From Mesorhabditis belari (taxonomy: Eukaryota > Nematoda > Chromadorea > Rhabditida > Rhabditidae): a stretch of 64,000 bases of DNA. Position 1 is the first letter of the stretch. Each line of letters starts with the position of its first letter. Made by a program: the position numbers and the translations under genes. Shown one piece after another: positions 1-9,790 of the stretch. The notes beneath the pieces are model-generated. The model worked only from the letters and a program-made list of their open reading frames with translations, ran no database searches and was not told the DNA's origin. The stretch lies in assembly GCA_958450365.1 (NCBI GenBank), contig CAUEEP010000755.1:889501-953500 (forward strand), written 5' to 3'.

Positions 1-37
1 TGGCGCTGTACCACTCTACAGTGCTGTTGAACCAAAT

Positions 38-411
38 TTAAAGAGATTTAGGAAGAATTCCTTCAACTCCTTCAACCCCTTCAAGTCCTTCAACTCCTTC
101 AAGTCCTTCCAGTCCTCCAAAAGCTCCAATTGTTGTTGTCGTCAATTTGACTGTCACTCCACATTGATCATTCTGTCCATTACAATAACAGAACTCCAGT
201 TGCTGTCGAGTAACATTGAGCTTTCTTGTTGTTTTTGTTCGCTGTTGAGCAACATTTGCTGGAGCGACAAAGGAAATGATTCTAGCCATTGGACAAATCT
301 ACTTCTTCTTACCCTTTGTATAGCTTATTGGATACTTTGTTGAAAGCACATCGTCGATCAGTCACGAAACAACGTGCCAAACACTGTTTCCAACAACCAG
401 AGTTTTCCCAT
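38..411 (-). pseudogene. 12-Cys secreted family, truncated and frameshifted copy (copy A)
   Basis: Two exons of the 12-cysteine family found intact at 1385-2299 are recognisable. The fourth-domain exon (411-313) encodes the signature W-E-N-S-G-C-W-K-Q-C...R-C and ends in phase at a GT donor. The last exon starts at 258 after a CAG and encodes C-C-S-T-A. Compared with the paralogue, one extra base after the CYSTATG stretch shifts the frame, so translation stops at 180-182. The expected C-Y-C-N-G-Q-N continuation lies in the neighbouring frame, followed by a Leu-Glu-Gly/Val-Glu-Gly repeat down to about 60. No signal-peptide exon or W-x-L-C-N-C exon was found upstream, to about 600. I call it a relic, but a real gene with a divergent tail cannot be excluded. 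Confidence 0.6.
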
Positions 412-544
412 CTCAAACAAAAGTGTTCTAGAACGATTGCTTGCAGAAAGACTTGATGATCTACAGACTTTGGTCTATAGACCAAACCAGAGCCAGATTC
501 ATGACTTCTAACTTGTTCAGGCGAGGCCAAGGCAAACCAAGACA

Positions 545-1384
545 AGCATCGGCTATCCCTAAACGTGCTAGGCTACCGTAATCCTGGCCTAGAACGGATC
601 AATGATTAGTAAGTGATTCAGTGTGGTTTCTACAGCTATCTACAGCTGTCTACAGCTATTCATAGCTGGATCTACAGCTATTTACAGCTGGATCAGTAGC
701 CAAGCAAGCTCTAGAGTTAATTCTTGGTTTGAATTCAAATTCGATTCATTTCTTTCCATATCAGTTAGCATTATGTTAAAATTGAAAAGCAGAACATTCA
801 AATCATGGCTTCTTTTAATCCGCCAAAGCTTACAATGCAGGCAGAGGTCCACTACTTGTTTACTCCATCGGTTTGGCAGCGGTGTAAACCCCATGACCGT
901 CATCAACAACGAGAATAACATGAATTTGTGCATACTGTAGTAAAGAATTCTTGTATTCTCTAAACTTTAAATCACTTTTATAACCGATTTCTTTATAATT
1001 TTCAATGATTTTGACTGAAAAGCGACTTTTTAAAGCCGATTTTACTTTTGATCAACAACAAAAAAATAGCGTTAAAAAGATGTTTAATGATTGAAATTCG
1101 AATAAACGACAAGAATTAGAACAGATCTAAATGGATAAATGATTTACCAGAGTTACCAGAGTTACCAGAGTTACCAGAGTTACCAGAGTTTAAAATTAAT
1201 CAAAAACTTTATAAAGATTGATTTGTTAGTGAAAAATGAGAAAAATAGAATACTTTTCGTGTCTTTTATTTTTAAATCGAATTCTTTTCTTTAAATCGAA
1301 TACTTTCCATGTCTTTTATCTTTTTCGATCTCTTTTTTACAATCTTTATAACCATATTTATCATTTAAAACATCTGAATTTCTC
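545..1384. other. Spacer with short tandem repeats
   Basis: No gene is visible here. It holds a TACAGCTATC-like tandem at about 630-695, five copies of an 11-mer GTTACCAGAGT at 1146-1193, and AT-rich unique sequence. Confidence 0.5.
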
Positions 1385-2299
1385 TTATTTTCTTCCAATT
1401 GGTCCACCAATTGGTCCACCGCCTGAATTTTGGGTCGTTGTTGTTGTTGTCACTGATCCACCGCTACATTGTGCATTTTGTCCATTACAATAACAGAGAC
1501 CAGATGCTGTTGAGTAGCATTGAGTTCGAATTGTTGAATTCTTGTCAGCTGTTGAGCAACATGGGCTAAATTGAGATTGAGAGGATTGAGAGAGTACTGG
1601 ACAGAGATTACTGGACAGATTACTGTAATCTCTGTACAGTAGATCATCTTGCAGTACAGTAAGATGTCGTCCAGTAAACACTTGATTAGAAGCAAGGCTT
1701 TTTTTAAGCTAAAATTGTCAAAACTTTTCCAATACCCTTGATTTTTCTTGTTGCTTCTTTTCGGATCAGCACATTTTCCCTTTGTTGCAACGCATCGATC
1801 CACACATTCTCGCCAGCAACCACTGTTTGCCCATCTGTAAAGTTTGTATTTTTGATCTAGATTTGAAGAGGAATATCATTACTCACTGTCCAGATCCTTG
1901 TGCAATTGGACAATTGCACAGCTCCCATCCCTTGCCTTTAAAGTTGAATCCAGTGCTCGTTGATCGCGATTCACCGTTACAGAAATCCTGAAAGATTTAT
2001 TGCTATTTGAAGACCATGTTGTTGTTTTTGTTTCAGAAGTGAATTCATCAAATCTGAGCCAAGTTCTAGTACTAATGCTGTACTAATGCTGCTACTGTCA
2101 AGAATGTACTATACTGTCAAGACTATGTTGTCAATGCTGTCAAGATTGTCCTGTCAATCCTGTCAAGACTGTCCTGTCAATATAATTAAAAACCCACAAC
2201 ACAAGAGGATGTCAATTTCTTTCGATTGCCGCCAGGCAACGGCTTGAACCCAGCCACCATAACCACGACGAGCAATGAGAAGACCACGAAATTTTGCAT
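1385..2299 (-). CDS. Small secreted 12-Cys family protein (copy B, intact)
   Basis: Four exons splice in frame: 2299-2198, 1987-1887, 1834-1736 and 1565-1385, giving 160 residues. Exon 1 encodes a hydrophobic signal peptide starting M-Q-N-F-V-V-F-S-L-L. Exon 2 carries D-F-C and W-E-L-C-N-C-P-I-A-Q-G-S. Exon 3 carries W-A-N-S-G-C-W-R-E-C...R-C. Exon 4 carries C-C-S-T-A-D-K-N-S-T-I, then two more conserved cysteines. The cysteine pattern matches the copies at 8160, 15962, 36471 and 39261; this one has two extra cysteines (C-Y-C, Q-C) and a Thr/Gly/Pro-rich tail ending in a tandem G-P-I-G. Unlike the 8160 copy, no intron interrupts the start codon. It is probably secreted and disulfide-rich. I do not recognise the family, and its role is unknown. 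Confidence 0.85.
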
Positions 2300-2849
2300 T
2301 TTCGAATTTTCCTGATCGGAAATGATTCCCTTTCAGTGTTTCCAACCTTTTATAGCTGAACTTGGCTCATTTCAAAGTCAAACTTTATGTGCGGTTTTAC
2401 CCGCAAAGCTAATCTCCCATAAAACAAAACTCTCACTTCAGTTAGCTGACCCTTAGAAATACGATCGCGTGGGCAAAGTTTACATCAAGCCAGCACATGG
2501 GAAAATGCAAAGTTGTAAAGCTTTAGAAACTGATAGACTTTAATTGGTTGATGTTTGGCTTTTGGGGTACGTACTGTAACTAAAGCTTCTCTTCGAGCAA
2601 TTCGTTTTCTAAAACGTGACAAGTCCTTAGTTTTATTACTTGATAGCTTTTAAAAGTCAGGCAATTGAGTTCGTTATTTGTAAATTCTAGATTTATTTGG
2701 TATTTTATGAAAGAGTTATAGAATCTATTAGGTATTTCAAGAATAGAAACTGTAAAATGACGAGATTACAATAAGATTACTGTACAGTCTTACATGAAGT
2801 CAGATTAACTCGATTATGTGCCAGATTAGTTAAAGCTGTTGTGTCAAGC

Positions 2850-3002
2850 TTGCACTGCCAATCCTGTCAAGACTGTCCTGTCAATCCTGTCAAGACTGTC
2901 CTGTCAATCCTGTCAAGACTGTCCTGTCAATCCTGTCAAGACTGTCCTGTCAATCCTGTCAAGGCTGTCCTGTCAATCCTGTACTGTCAATCCTGTCAAG
3001 AC
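2850..3002. repeat. 20-bp minisatellite
   Basis: About seven copies of CTGTCAATCCTGTCAAGACT in tandem. A smaller cluster of the same unit lies at 2095-2180, against the 5' exon of copy B. Confidence 0.85.
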
Positions 3003-3068
3003 TGTAACTAAAGCTTCCCCTTCGACCAATTAAGGCCCATTAAAAGCTTTGCAAATTCAAATGACTCT

Positions 3069-3410
3069 AATTTTTCTTATAGCCCACTGATCAACCTAAA
3101 AATTGGAATATAAATGTGAAAATGTTATAAAATTAAATGATAATAAGCTTTAGGTAGTTTGCCTTCATTATCAGCCACCGTTTAGGTTAGAATGACAATG
3201 GGATGGCAGTGGGATGACAGTGGGATGACAATTTCCCTTGTACACTATTATACTTACACGCTTACACAGAAAATTGTCAACCAATTGTCATTCCATTGTC
3301 GTTCTAACTTAAACGGTGGCCGATAATGAAGAAAGATTACGTTGAAACTTGTTAACATTTCAGCTAGTCGATGTTTTGTTGTTGATAAGTTCAAAGAAAT
3401 TTATTGTACA
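3069..3410 (+). mobile_element. Foldback element (family shared with 13000-13365)
   Basis: Terminal arms reading GCCTTCATTATCRGCCACCG and its reverse complement flank a centre of degenerate ATGACAATGGGATG units. Essentially the whole segment recurs in the opposite orientation at 13000-13365 inside the lectin gene. No ORF; a non-autonomous, MITE-like element is inferred. Confidence 0.65.
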
Positions 3411-3435
3411 TCCATTAATCAAGTTTATCAGTTCA

Positions 3436-3992
3436 TCATTTTCTTCCAAATCCTCCAATCACTGTCACTCCGCCGCCACATTGTGCATTTTGTCCATTGC
3501 AATAACAAAGACCAGTTGCTGTAGAATAACATTGCTCTTCGATTGTGGAATTGTTGTCAGCTGTTGAGCAACATGGGCTAAATGTTTGAGAAGATTGAGA
3601 GATTATGTACAGAGATTACTTTACAGAGATTACTGTACAGAGGTTACTTTACAGAGATTATTGTACAGAGATTGTTGTACAGAGATTACTGTACAGAGAT
3701 TATTGTACAGAGGTTACTGTACAGATTACTGTAATCTCTGTACAGTAGATCATCTTGCAGTACAGTAAGATGTTGTTCAGTAAACACTTGTTGTAGGATT
3801 AGAAGCAGGGCTTTTTTTAAGCTAAAATTGTCAAAACTGTTCCAGATGACAGATGGACAGACAGACGAACAGATTTCTCTTAATTACTCACTGATGTGAT
3901 CCTTGTGCAATTGGACAATTGCACAGCTCCCATCCGTTGCTTTTAAAGTTGAATCCAGTGCTCGTTGATGGCGATTCACTGTTACAGAAATC
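3436..3992 (-). pseudogene. 12-Cys family copy lacking one exon (copy C)
   Basis: The D-F-C...W-E-L-C-N-C exon (3992-3892) is open with good splice sites. The last exon (3577-3436) is open to a TGA and ends G-G-F-G-R-K. The exon between them, carrying W-x-x-S-G-C-W, is absent. Sequence matching intron 3 of copy B (around 3830) joins near the end of intron 2 (around 3885), so an intron-to-intron deletion removed the exon. The two remaining exons would join out of phase (2 to 1). No signal-peptide exon was found upstream. A tandem of ACAGAGATTACTGT fills 3590-3740. Confidence 0.65.
3590..3745. repeat. 14-15 bp tandem repeat
   Basis: Roughly ten variants of ACAGAGATTACTGT in tandem. The corresponding intron of copy B (1600-1640) holds only about two units, so the array expanded after duplication. 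Confidence 0.8.
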
Positions 3993-4309
3993 CTGAAAAA
4001 TTTGTCATTTAAAGACGCGTTAGCTTTTTCAGAATAAAACCCGATTTTAGATCAGAGCCAAGTTCTGTTTGTCTCACTAGGGAATGGCCTTTTTGCCTTT
4101 TTTAAGTCGATTTTTGAATCAACCTTAGTTTATCTGATAGAGCTTTGAACGCTGATTTCAAATGTGATTTTAGTTTCATGAACGGAGCCCTATATCGTTA
4201 GTTATCTGGCAAACAAGTTTAGGTCGTTAATATAGAACTTTCAGAGCTAATATAGGCTTTCTTCCTTCCCGGAGGAGCTAAAGTTGCAGTAGTGTAGTGG
4301 ATAGATGTG

Positions 4310-4385
4310 CCTCTTGTGCAATTGGACAATTGCACAGTTTTCAGTGCTTTTGAAGTTGAATCCGGTGCTCGTGCGTGCGGGTTTA
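4310..4385 (-). pseudogene. Single-exon relic of the 12-Cys family (copy D)
   Basis: Reading leftwards, a T-S-T-G-F-N-F-K-S segment and a TGTGCAATTGTCCAATTGCA-like core match the second exon of copy B, with deletions. The tryptophan codon region is lost and no flanking exons are visible. Confidence 0.55.
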
Positions 4386-4559
4386 GCAGTTTAGAGTTTA
4401 GCACAGAGTCTAGTAAAGGCAGAAAGCTAAAGAAATACGCCGTATAAAGTCTTCGTTTCGTTTAAATGATAAACTTTTATTCAAATTTAATAAATCGACA
4501 ATAAATATTGCCAGAAGGTATGCGTTTAGCTAGAAGATAGCACAGAAGATAGCACAGAG

Positions 4560-5125
4560 TCTACATCAGAGTCCACATCTTGTCAATGTGGAGACGCTTT
4601 CACAATTCCTGAAAACAAGCATACTAATGTATTGAAAGTTTGTAATCATACCATAAAATAAGAAAAATATACAAAAAACCATAAAAACAGATAAGCAAAA
4701 AGTGAAATGGAGCTCATAACATAATACGACGTTGTTGCGGGAATTCTTGATCACCCTGTAGGTGAGTGCCGCTTGAGCTCAAGGATCGATTGTGGATGTG
4801 GAGACGCGGTCGATGTGGAGACGCGGTCGATGTGGAGACGCGGTCGATGTGGACACGCGGTCGATGTGGAGACGCTTTCACAATTCCTGAAAACAACTAT
4901 ATTAATGTATTGAAAGTTTGTAATCATACCATAAAATAAGAAAAATACACAAAAACCATAAAAACAGTTAAGCAAAAAGTGAAATGGGGCTCATGCTCGC
5001 CGCTCGTCTGAACACCCTGCCGGTTGAGCTCAAGGATCGTCTTTTCTTTCGATTGTCGATGTGGAGACGCATTCACAATTCCTCAAAACTAGCATACTAA
5101 TGTATTGAAAGTTAGCAACCATATC
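4560..5125. repeat. Triplicated about 125-bp unit with a 17-bp minisatellite
   Basis: A unit starting GTGGAGACGCTTTCACAATT and ending in a run of AAACCATAAAAAC occurs at about 4588, 4862 and 5062 (shortened). The first two are separated by a GTTGCGGGAATTCTTGATCA-type transposon end (4733-4757) and five copies of GATGTGGAGACGCGGTC at 4795-4866. The same end sequence bounds the element at 59116-59845, so this is mariner-family debris. Confidence 0.6.
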
Positions 5126-5129
5126 AGCA

Positions 5130-5620
5130 ACCAAATTGAAAACTGCAGGACTTTGAACTAAAATTTATTCAAAATAAAACCATGAATTCATTCGAAATAA
5201 TTTCCATTATCATTGACGTCTTCTGCCATTTTACAGACAATTTACGGATTCCTCTTTCGTGATAGGATTTTGGTTTTGGATCGAAAAACTTTCAAAGCCA
5301 ATTTTTGACTGCTTCTTCCGAATCGAAGTGTTCTCCACTCCACAGTGTTCACCAAGCATTACTCATGGTCCGGAATAAATAGTAATCAGAAGGGGCGAGG
5401 TCCGGACTGTATGGGGAATGCGCCAAAAGTTCCCAACCGAGGCTGTTTATTTTAGAGCGAGTCAGTTTTGCAACAGGAGGGCGCGCGTTGTCGTGGAGGA
5501 GAACGATCTTTGACTTGAAGGGCCTATTCTTCTTTAGGGATTCATTCACCTTCTCCAACTGTTCACTGTATTTGATTGCATTAAGGGTCGTCTTGCTATC
5601 CTCAAAATGTACTCAAATCT
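5130..5620 (-). pseudogene. Mariner transposase fragment
   Basis: Minus-strand 5558-5349 encodes the late catalytic part of a mariner-type transposase: H-D-N-A-R-P at the start and S-P-D-L-A-P-S-D-Y-Y-L-F near the end. The N-terminal helix-turn-helix and the rest are missing. The flank at 5130-5290 resembles 5630-5790, so a transposon internal segment has been duplicated. Confidence 0.75.
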
Positions 5621-6160
5621 ATTGGGTTGGTGAATTGAAAACCGCCGGATTTTGAACTAAAATTTATTCAACATAAAACCATAGATTCATTGCAAATAAT
5701 TTCCATTATTATTGACGACTTCTGCCCATTTTACAGGCAATTTGCGGCTTCCTCTTTCGTGGTGGGATTTTGGTTTGTGTGTGAGACAAGTGTGAGACTC
5801 AAAAATGGAGGACTGGAGATGGAGACTGGAGATCCCAGTTTGAGCACTTTCTTCAAAAGAAACCCATCTTGGTGTCAATAGAAAAGTTGTAAAGAATCAA
5901 AAATGAGGCTTATAGCCAAATTTCCAAAAAAGATACACTTAGTAGTTTCGCTTAAAATGCAAGTTTTGTGAAAATTCGTAAATTTCGCATTTCTTGAAAA
6001 CCAGTATTTTGAATCGTTCTGAAAATTTGGATATAAGCTTGATTTTTGATTCTCTACAACTTTTCCATTGACATCAAAATGGGTTTCTTTTGAAGAAAGT
6101 CCTCAAACAGTGGCATATGACAATAGCCGGCAGTTTTCAATTCACCAACCCAATAATATG
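5621..6160. mobile_element. Mariner-derived MITE, about 540 bp
   Basis: Bounded by inverted ends reading TTGGGTTGGTGAATTGAAAA (5621) and its reverse complement (about 6136-6157), with TA at the tips. It has no transposase, only debris shared with 5130-5290 and 6295-6410. A single end of the same family occurs at 57645. Confidence 0.75.
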
Positions 6161-6194
6161 AACCAAATATGAACCAAATAGGAATGAAGTAGGA

Positions 6195-6720
6195 ATGAAA
6201 TATGAACCAAATTCACCTTCTCCAACTGTTCACTGTATTTGATTGCATTAAGGGTCGTCTTGCTATCCTTTGGAATCATTCAGTTGGGGTTTTACACAGG
6301 CAATTTGCGGATTCCTCTTTCGTGATGGGATTTTGGTTTGTGTGTGAGACAAGTGTGAGACTCAAAAATGAAGGACTCGAGATGTCCCAGTTTGAGCACT
6401 TTCTTCAATTGAATTGTATTCAATTGAAGCTTTGATTGTATTGAATTGTATTAAACAAAGTTTATTTAATACAATTCAATTCAATCAAAGCTTGTTTAAA
6501 AAAAAAAAAACTCAAAGAAACAATGTATTCATCTAGGAATGATTTTGATGAAAATTTTGAAAGAAAACAAACAAAAGAAACCTTTCACAAGAATATAGGA
6601 AAGAAAATTATTAAATAAACATATCCAATATGGTTCCAATATCTGAACGATATTGGAACGATATTGGAACCGTATTGGAACCATATTGGAACCGTATTGG
6701 AGCACTGTACTCAGAACAGC
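6195..6720. other. Rearranged transposon debris and short repeats
   Basis: 6200-6410 repeats pieces of the neighbouring mariner MITE. 6415-6500 is an imperfect inverted repeat of TTGAATTGTATTAAAC. 6630-6705 is a GGAACCATATTGGAACC tandem. No gene seen. Confidence 0.5.
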
Positions 6721-6774
6721 TGGATCAGGTCGGCAAACAAATCACAAGAAATCATGGAGAGGTATAGCATCTTG

Positions 6775-7015
6775 CATGACATGACTCTTGCATGACATTG
6801 CAAGACCTCATGTTGCCAATTTGAAGGAGCTGGGCTGGGAAGTTCTGCGCCGTATAGCCCTGACCTTGCCCCCTCTGATGTTCATCTTTTCCGGAAGCTG
6901 GCTGCAGAACTCGATGGGGATCAGTTCAGAGATAGCATCGAGGTCGAAAATTGGCTCCGCGACTTCTTTGATGTGCAGCCCAAGAATTTCTGGGAGGTTC
7001 GAGCTCTACCTAATA
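6775..7015 (+). pseudogene. Mariner transposase C-terminal fragment
   Basis: Starts with a damaged H-D-N-A-R-P block and a glycine-tryptophan-E-V-L segment. After a frame change it continues S-P-D-L-A-P-S-D-V-H-L-F, then acidic and aromatic residues typical of the mariner C-terminus. It ends shortly before a piece of a TRIM-like gene. Confidence 0.7.
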
Positions 7016-7123
7016 AATCATCAATTCAAAACAGAAAAATCAATTTTCACTTTTTTAAATGTACAACTTTGTGATGTTGTTTTTTTTTCTTAAAAATTCT
7101 TTTCTGATAAGCGTTTCCTTTCA

Positions 7124-7221
7124 GAGCTATTGGTGACCAATTCGAGGAGATCTGCGAGAAATATTTGAGTGAGTTGAGATTGTGCAACACAGGGATTGAG
7201 GTGTATAAGCTTCTGCACTAG
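7124..7221 (+). pseudogene. 3' exon fragment of a TRIM-like gene
   Basis: After a TTTCCTTTCAG acceptor, the frame reads G-D-Q-F-E-E-I-C-E-K-Y-L and stops at TAG. This parallels the C-terminus of the gene at 26434-28388 (G-N-R-F-E-E-I-S-E-E-Y-I). It is only the tail of a paralogue, abutting mariner debris. Confidence 0.6.
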
Positions 7222-7224
7222 TAA

Positions 7225-7767
7225 AAAGAACTTAACAAACTTTTAGAAGCTCATCGATTTCGAAGCTCATCGAAATACAAACTGAGTTTGATGGCCAAAT
7301 GACAAACGATTTGAATTGAATTGTATTAAACAAAGTTCAACAAACAATTCAATTCAACAAAGCTTGTGAAAATGTTTCAACAAAACTCAAAGAAACAATG
7401 TGACTTTGATGAAAATTAGTGAAAGAAAACCAAAGAAAAACAAAAGAAACCAACTTTCACAAGAATATAGGAAAGAAAATTCAGACAACGAAATACAAAC
7501 TGAGTTTGATGGCCAAATCAAAAAACCATATTCAAGGCAAAAATTTCAAATTTCCTTTCCGTTTTTGTCTGTCAGTTATAACGTCTAAAGTTTTGCAATT
7601 TGCGAGTTTATAAGTAGATTCTAAGGCACTCAAAAGTGATGTGGTAATCGAGTGGGAGTGGGCTTGAATTCTGCGTCGAATATAGCTCATGTCATTTGAC
7701 CTGCACATCTGGTTGACATTCTTTTTTGAGTAAATGGGGAAGGAGACGAGTGTAGGCGTTAAAAAGG
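7225..7767. other. Spacer with duplicated AT-rich blocks
   Basis: A block around 6420-6620 recurs at 7310-7500 (TTGAATTGTATTAAACAAAG followed by an AAGAAACAATG stretch). A TTTGATGGCCAAAT motif occurs twice. No supported gene. Confidence 0.4.
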
Positions 7768-9262
7768 AAACGAGGTTGATCTTAGTTGTTAGTTTGCAAA
7801 CTTTCTGTAAAAATTGACTTTAAATTTTGGCTCTGATCTTCGTTACCATCAAAAATGTTTCCGTGCTTTTCTCCAAAACCAAAGTTTATGGTTGTTTTAC
7901 TGAAAAGTGATCTGTCATCGTTTCAAATTTTACTTTGTTGATCATGATCGTTTTGCTCAAAATTTTACGACTTGCGGTCATTTTTTGGCTTTTTTTTCGG
8001 AATTTGATTGGGATCTCCACTTTACAGCTGAGATTAGTTGCGTTTGTGAATGTGAGTGGGTGAAGAGTTGTTGATATTTAAGGCTGAAAGGAAAGACTTT
8101 CAGAACCATAGCAAACTCGGGCATTCTCGTCTCGTCTCCCTACTTCCGAATCTACGAAAATGGTTAGTTAAAAGAAAACCTTTCAGGAATTTTCAGCAGG
8201 ACTTGGCCTTGCCCTGGCTAGTCCTGGTTTCGGTGTTGTTTGGCCTCACCTGGCTATACCTGGTCGGCATGCAGACTCTGAGCACGGTGGAGTTAGCTCA
8301 TGCCTCACCCTAACCAGGGCCAAGTTCAGCGCCAAAAAAAAAACACTCTTTAAAGCGATTCTAGGAGGTAACTGTGAGTTGAAAGCTGAACTTACATACA
8401 GGACATAAGTAAGCCAATAAAAATACCAATAAACTTACCGTATTCCAGTCGTACTCAATCCTCGTTGTCTCCGCTCTCTTCATGGTCTCTTATGGAACAT
8501 TCACAAAACTTCCAACCAGCTATACTACTGCGGAGAGAATCTCAGCTTGTCAAGTAAACAATATAGATCTATTTGTCAAGGAAATGTCTAGGATTATTGC
8601 AAGGGTCAGTCGATTTCAACTACGACCGGTTTCGACTTTCAAGGAAAGGGATGGGAGTTGTGCAGTTGTCCGATTGCACAAGGATCTGGACAGTTTGTTT
8701 AAAGATCTCACAAATACTGTAATGTTTAGCTATTTAGCTATTCAGCTATCCATCTATTCAGCTATACAGCTAACTTTCAGATGGGTGGGCACTGGTTGTT
8801 ACACTGAATGCTGGCAAAGGTGTCAAGCCGGATTGGGTAGTTGTGCGAATCCGAGTGGCGCGAACTACACTGGGTGAGTTGAATGGCTACATTCTACCAA
8901 GAATAGCTTCTGCAATACCTTGTGCAATACCTTCTGTAATACCTTCAGTACCATACCTTCAAATGTTTCAGTGTCTGTTGCTCGACAGCTGACAACAATG
9001 CGACAATCCAGTCTCAGTGCTACGAGACCCCTAATGGAGCTTGCTACCAAAATGGATCCGGATAAAAAGCCGAGTATTTAACAAGAAACTTCACTTTGCT
9101 CAGTGAATAAAAGTTGCAATGAAACAAAGCATTTAGACAATTGCCTATTAGCTGAATTAGTTGCTAAAGTCAAATACAAGTTGCAGCAAAAGTTCTATCC
9201 TTTTTAGAACTCTAAAAGCTTCCTTGTTGATATTATTTCATACATTTTTATAGCCAAAAAAT
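7768..9262 (+). repeat. Left arm of an inverted duplication (partner 15765-17285)
   Basis: About 1.5 kb matching the reverse complement of 15765-17285, covering upstream sequence, all five exons, introns and 3' flank of a 12-Cys gene. Homology starts near GGTTGATCTTAG (7768) and ends near TTTTTATAGCCAAAAA (about 9262). The match includes non-coding sequence, so it is a segmental duplication. Confidence 0.85.
8160..9065 (+). CDS. Small secreted 12-Cys family protein (copy E, intact)
   Basis: Five exons: 8160-8162 (ATG only), 8449-8553, 8592-8692, 8781-8873 and 8972-9065, giving 131 residues. The start codon is followed at once by a GTTAGT donor; the next exon supplies the signal peptide (S-Y-S-I-L-V-V-S-A-L-F) and F-T-K-L-P-T-S-Y. 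Then come D-Y-C-K-G-Q-S-I-S-T-T-T-G-F, W-E-L-C-S-C-P-I-A-Q-G-S-G, W-V-G-T-G-C-Y-T-E-C and C-C-S-T-A-D-N-N-A-T-I. Twelve cysteines in the mature part suggest six disulfides. Intron 2 is only 38 bp. A near-identical inverted copy lies at 15962-16864. The family is not one I recognise; a secreted role, for example defensive or nutritive, is only a guess. Confidence 0.88.
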
Positions 9263-9265
9263 AGC

Positions 9266-9790
9266 CAATTTTTCACATTATTACAGCATTAACTAAACGA
9301 TTTTTATGTACTTTGAGCTGAAATTTCTAAACGCAACCTTCCTATTCGTCACTTTTCTCTCTCTCTCTCTCAACAACGGCTCAGAGAAAATTGAGAAATC
9401 CAGTGTGGCATTAAAGGAGCGTTTACAGGAGCTTTATTAAAGTATTGGTCAATCTCCATTTTTCTGGATGTTATTCCTTAAGTTTCTATTGTAATTGAAA
9501 GACATCGGTTTCTTTTTTTATCCGATAACTTCTGAATTTTGAAACTTTGGGTTCATGCCTCTCGATCATCAAAAATCCGTTTGTAGCCCGGATTTTGAAA
9601 CTTTTGGAGCAACTTTTTTTGAGCAAACTGTCACTCACGATACAAAAGGGATCTCTCTATGAACTTTTCTTTCCTTTTTATAGAGTTTTTTTTAACGAAA
9701 AATGATAAACATCAATGGAAAACGGCTATTGATTCTCTCTATTCCTAAAATGAAAAATATTTTCGAGAATTTTATTGATTTGAGCTGAAA
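9266..9790. other. Spacer upstream of the lectin gene
   Basis: AT-rich with a CT-rich stretch at 9355-9370. No coding signal. It should contain the lectin promoter and 5' UTR, but no motif stands out. Confidence 0.35.

Noticed and set aside
623..940. Small plus-strand open frames
   Set aside because: The start is a TACAGCTAT tandem and the remainder shows no protein-like pattern or splice signals.
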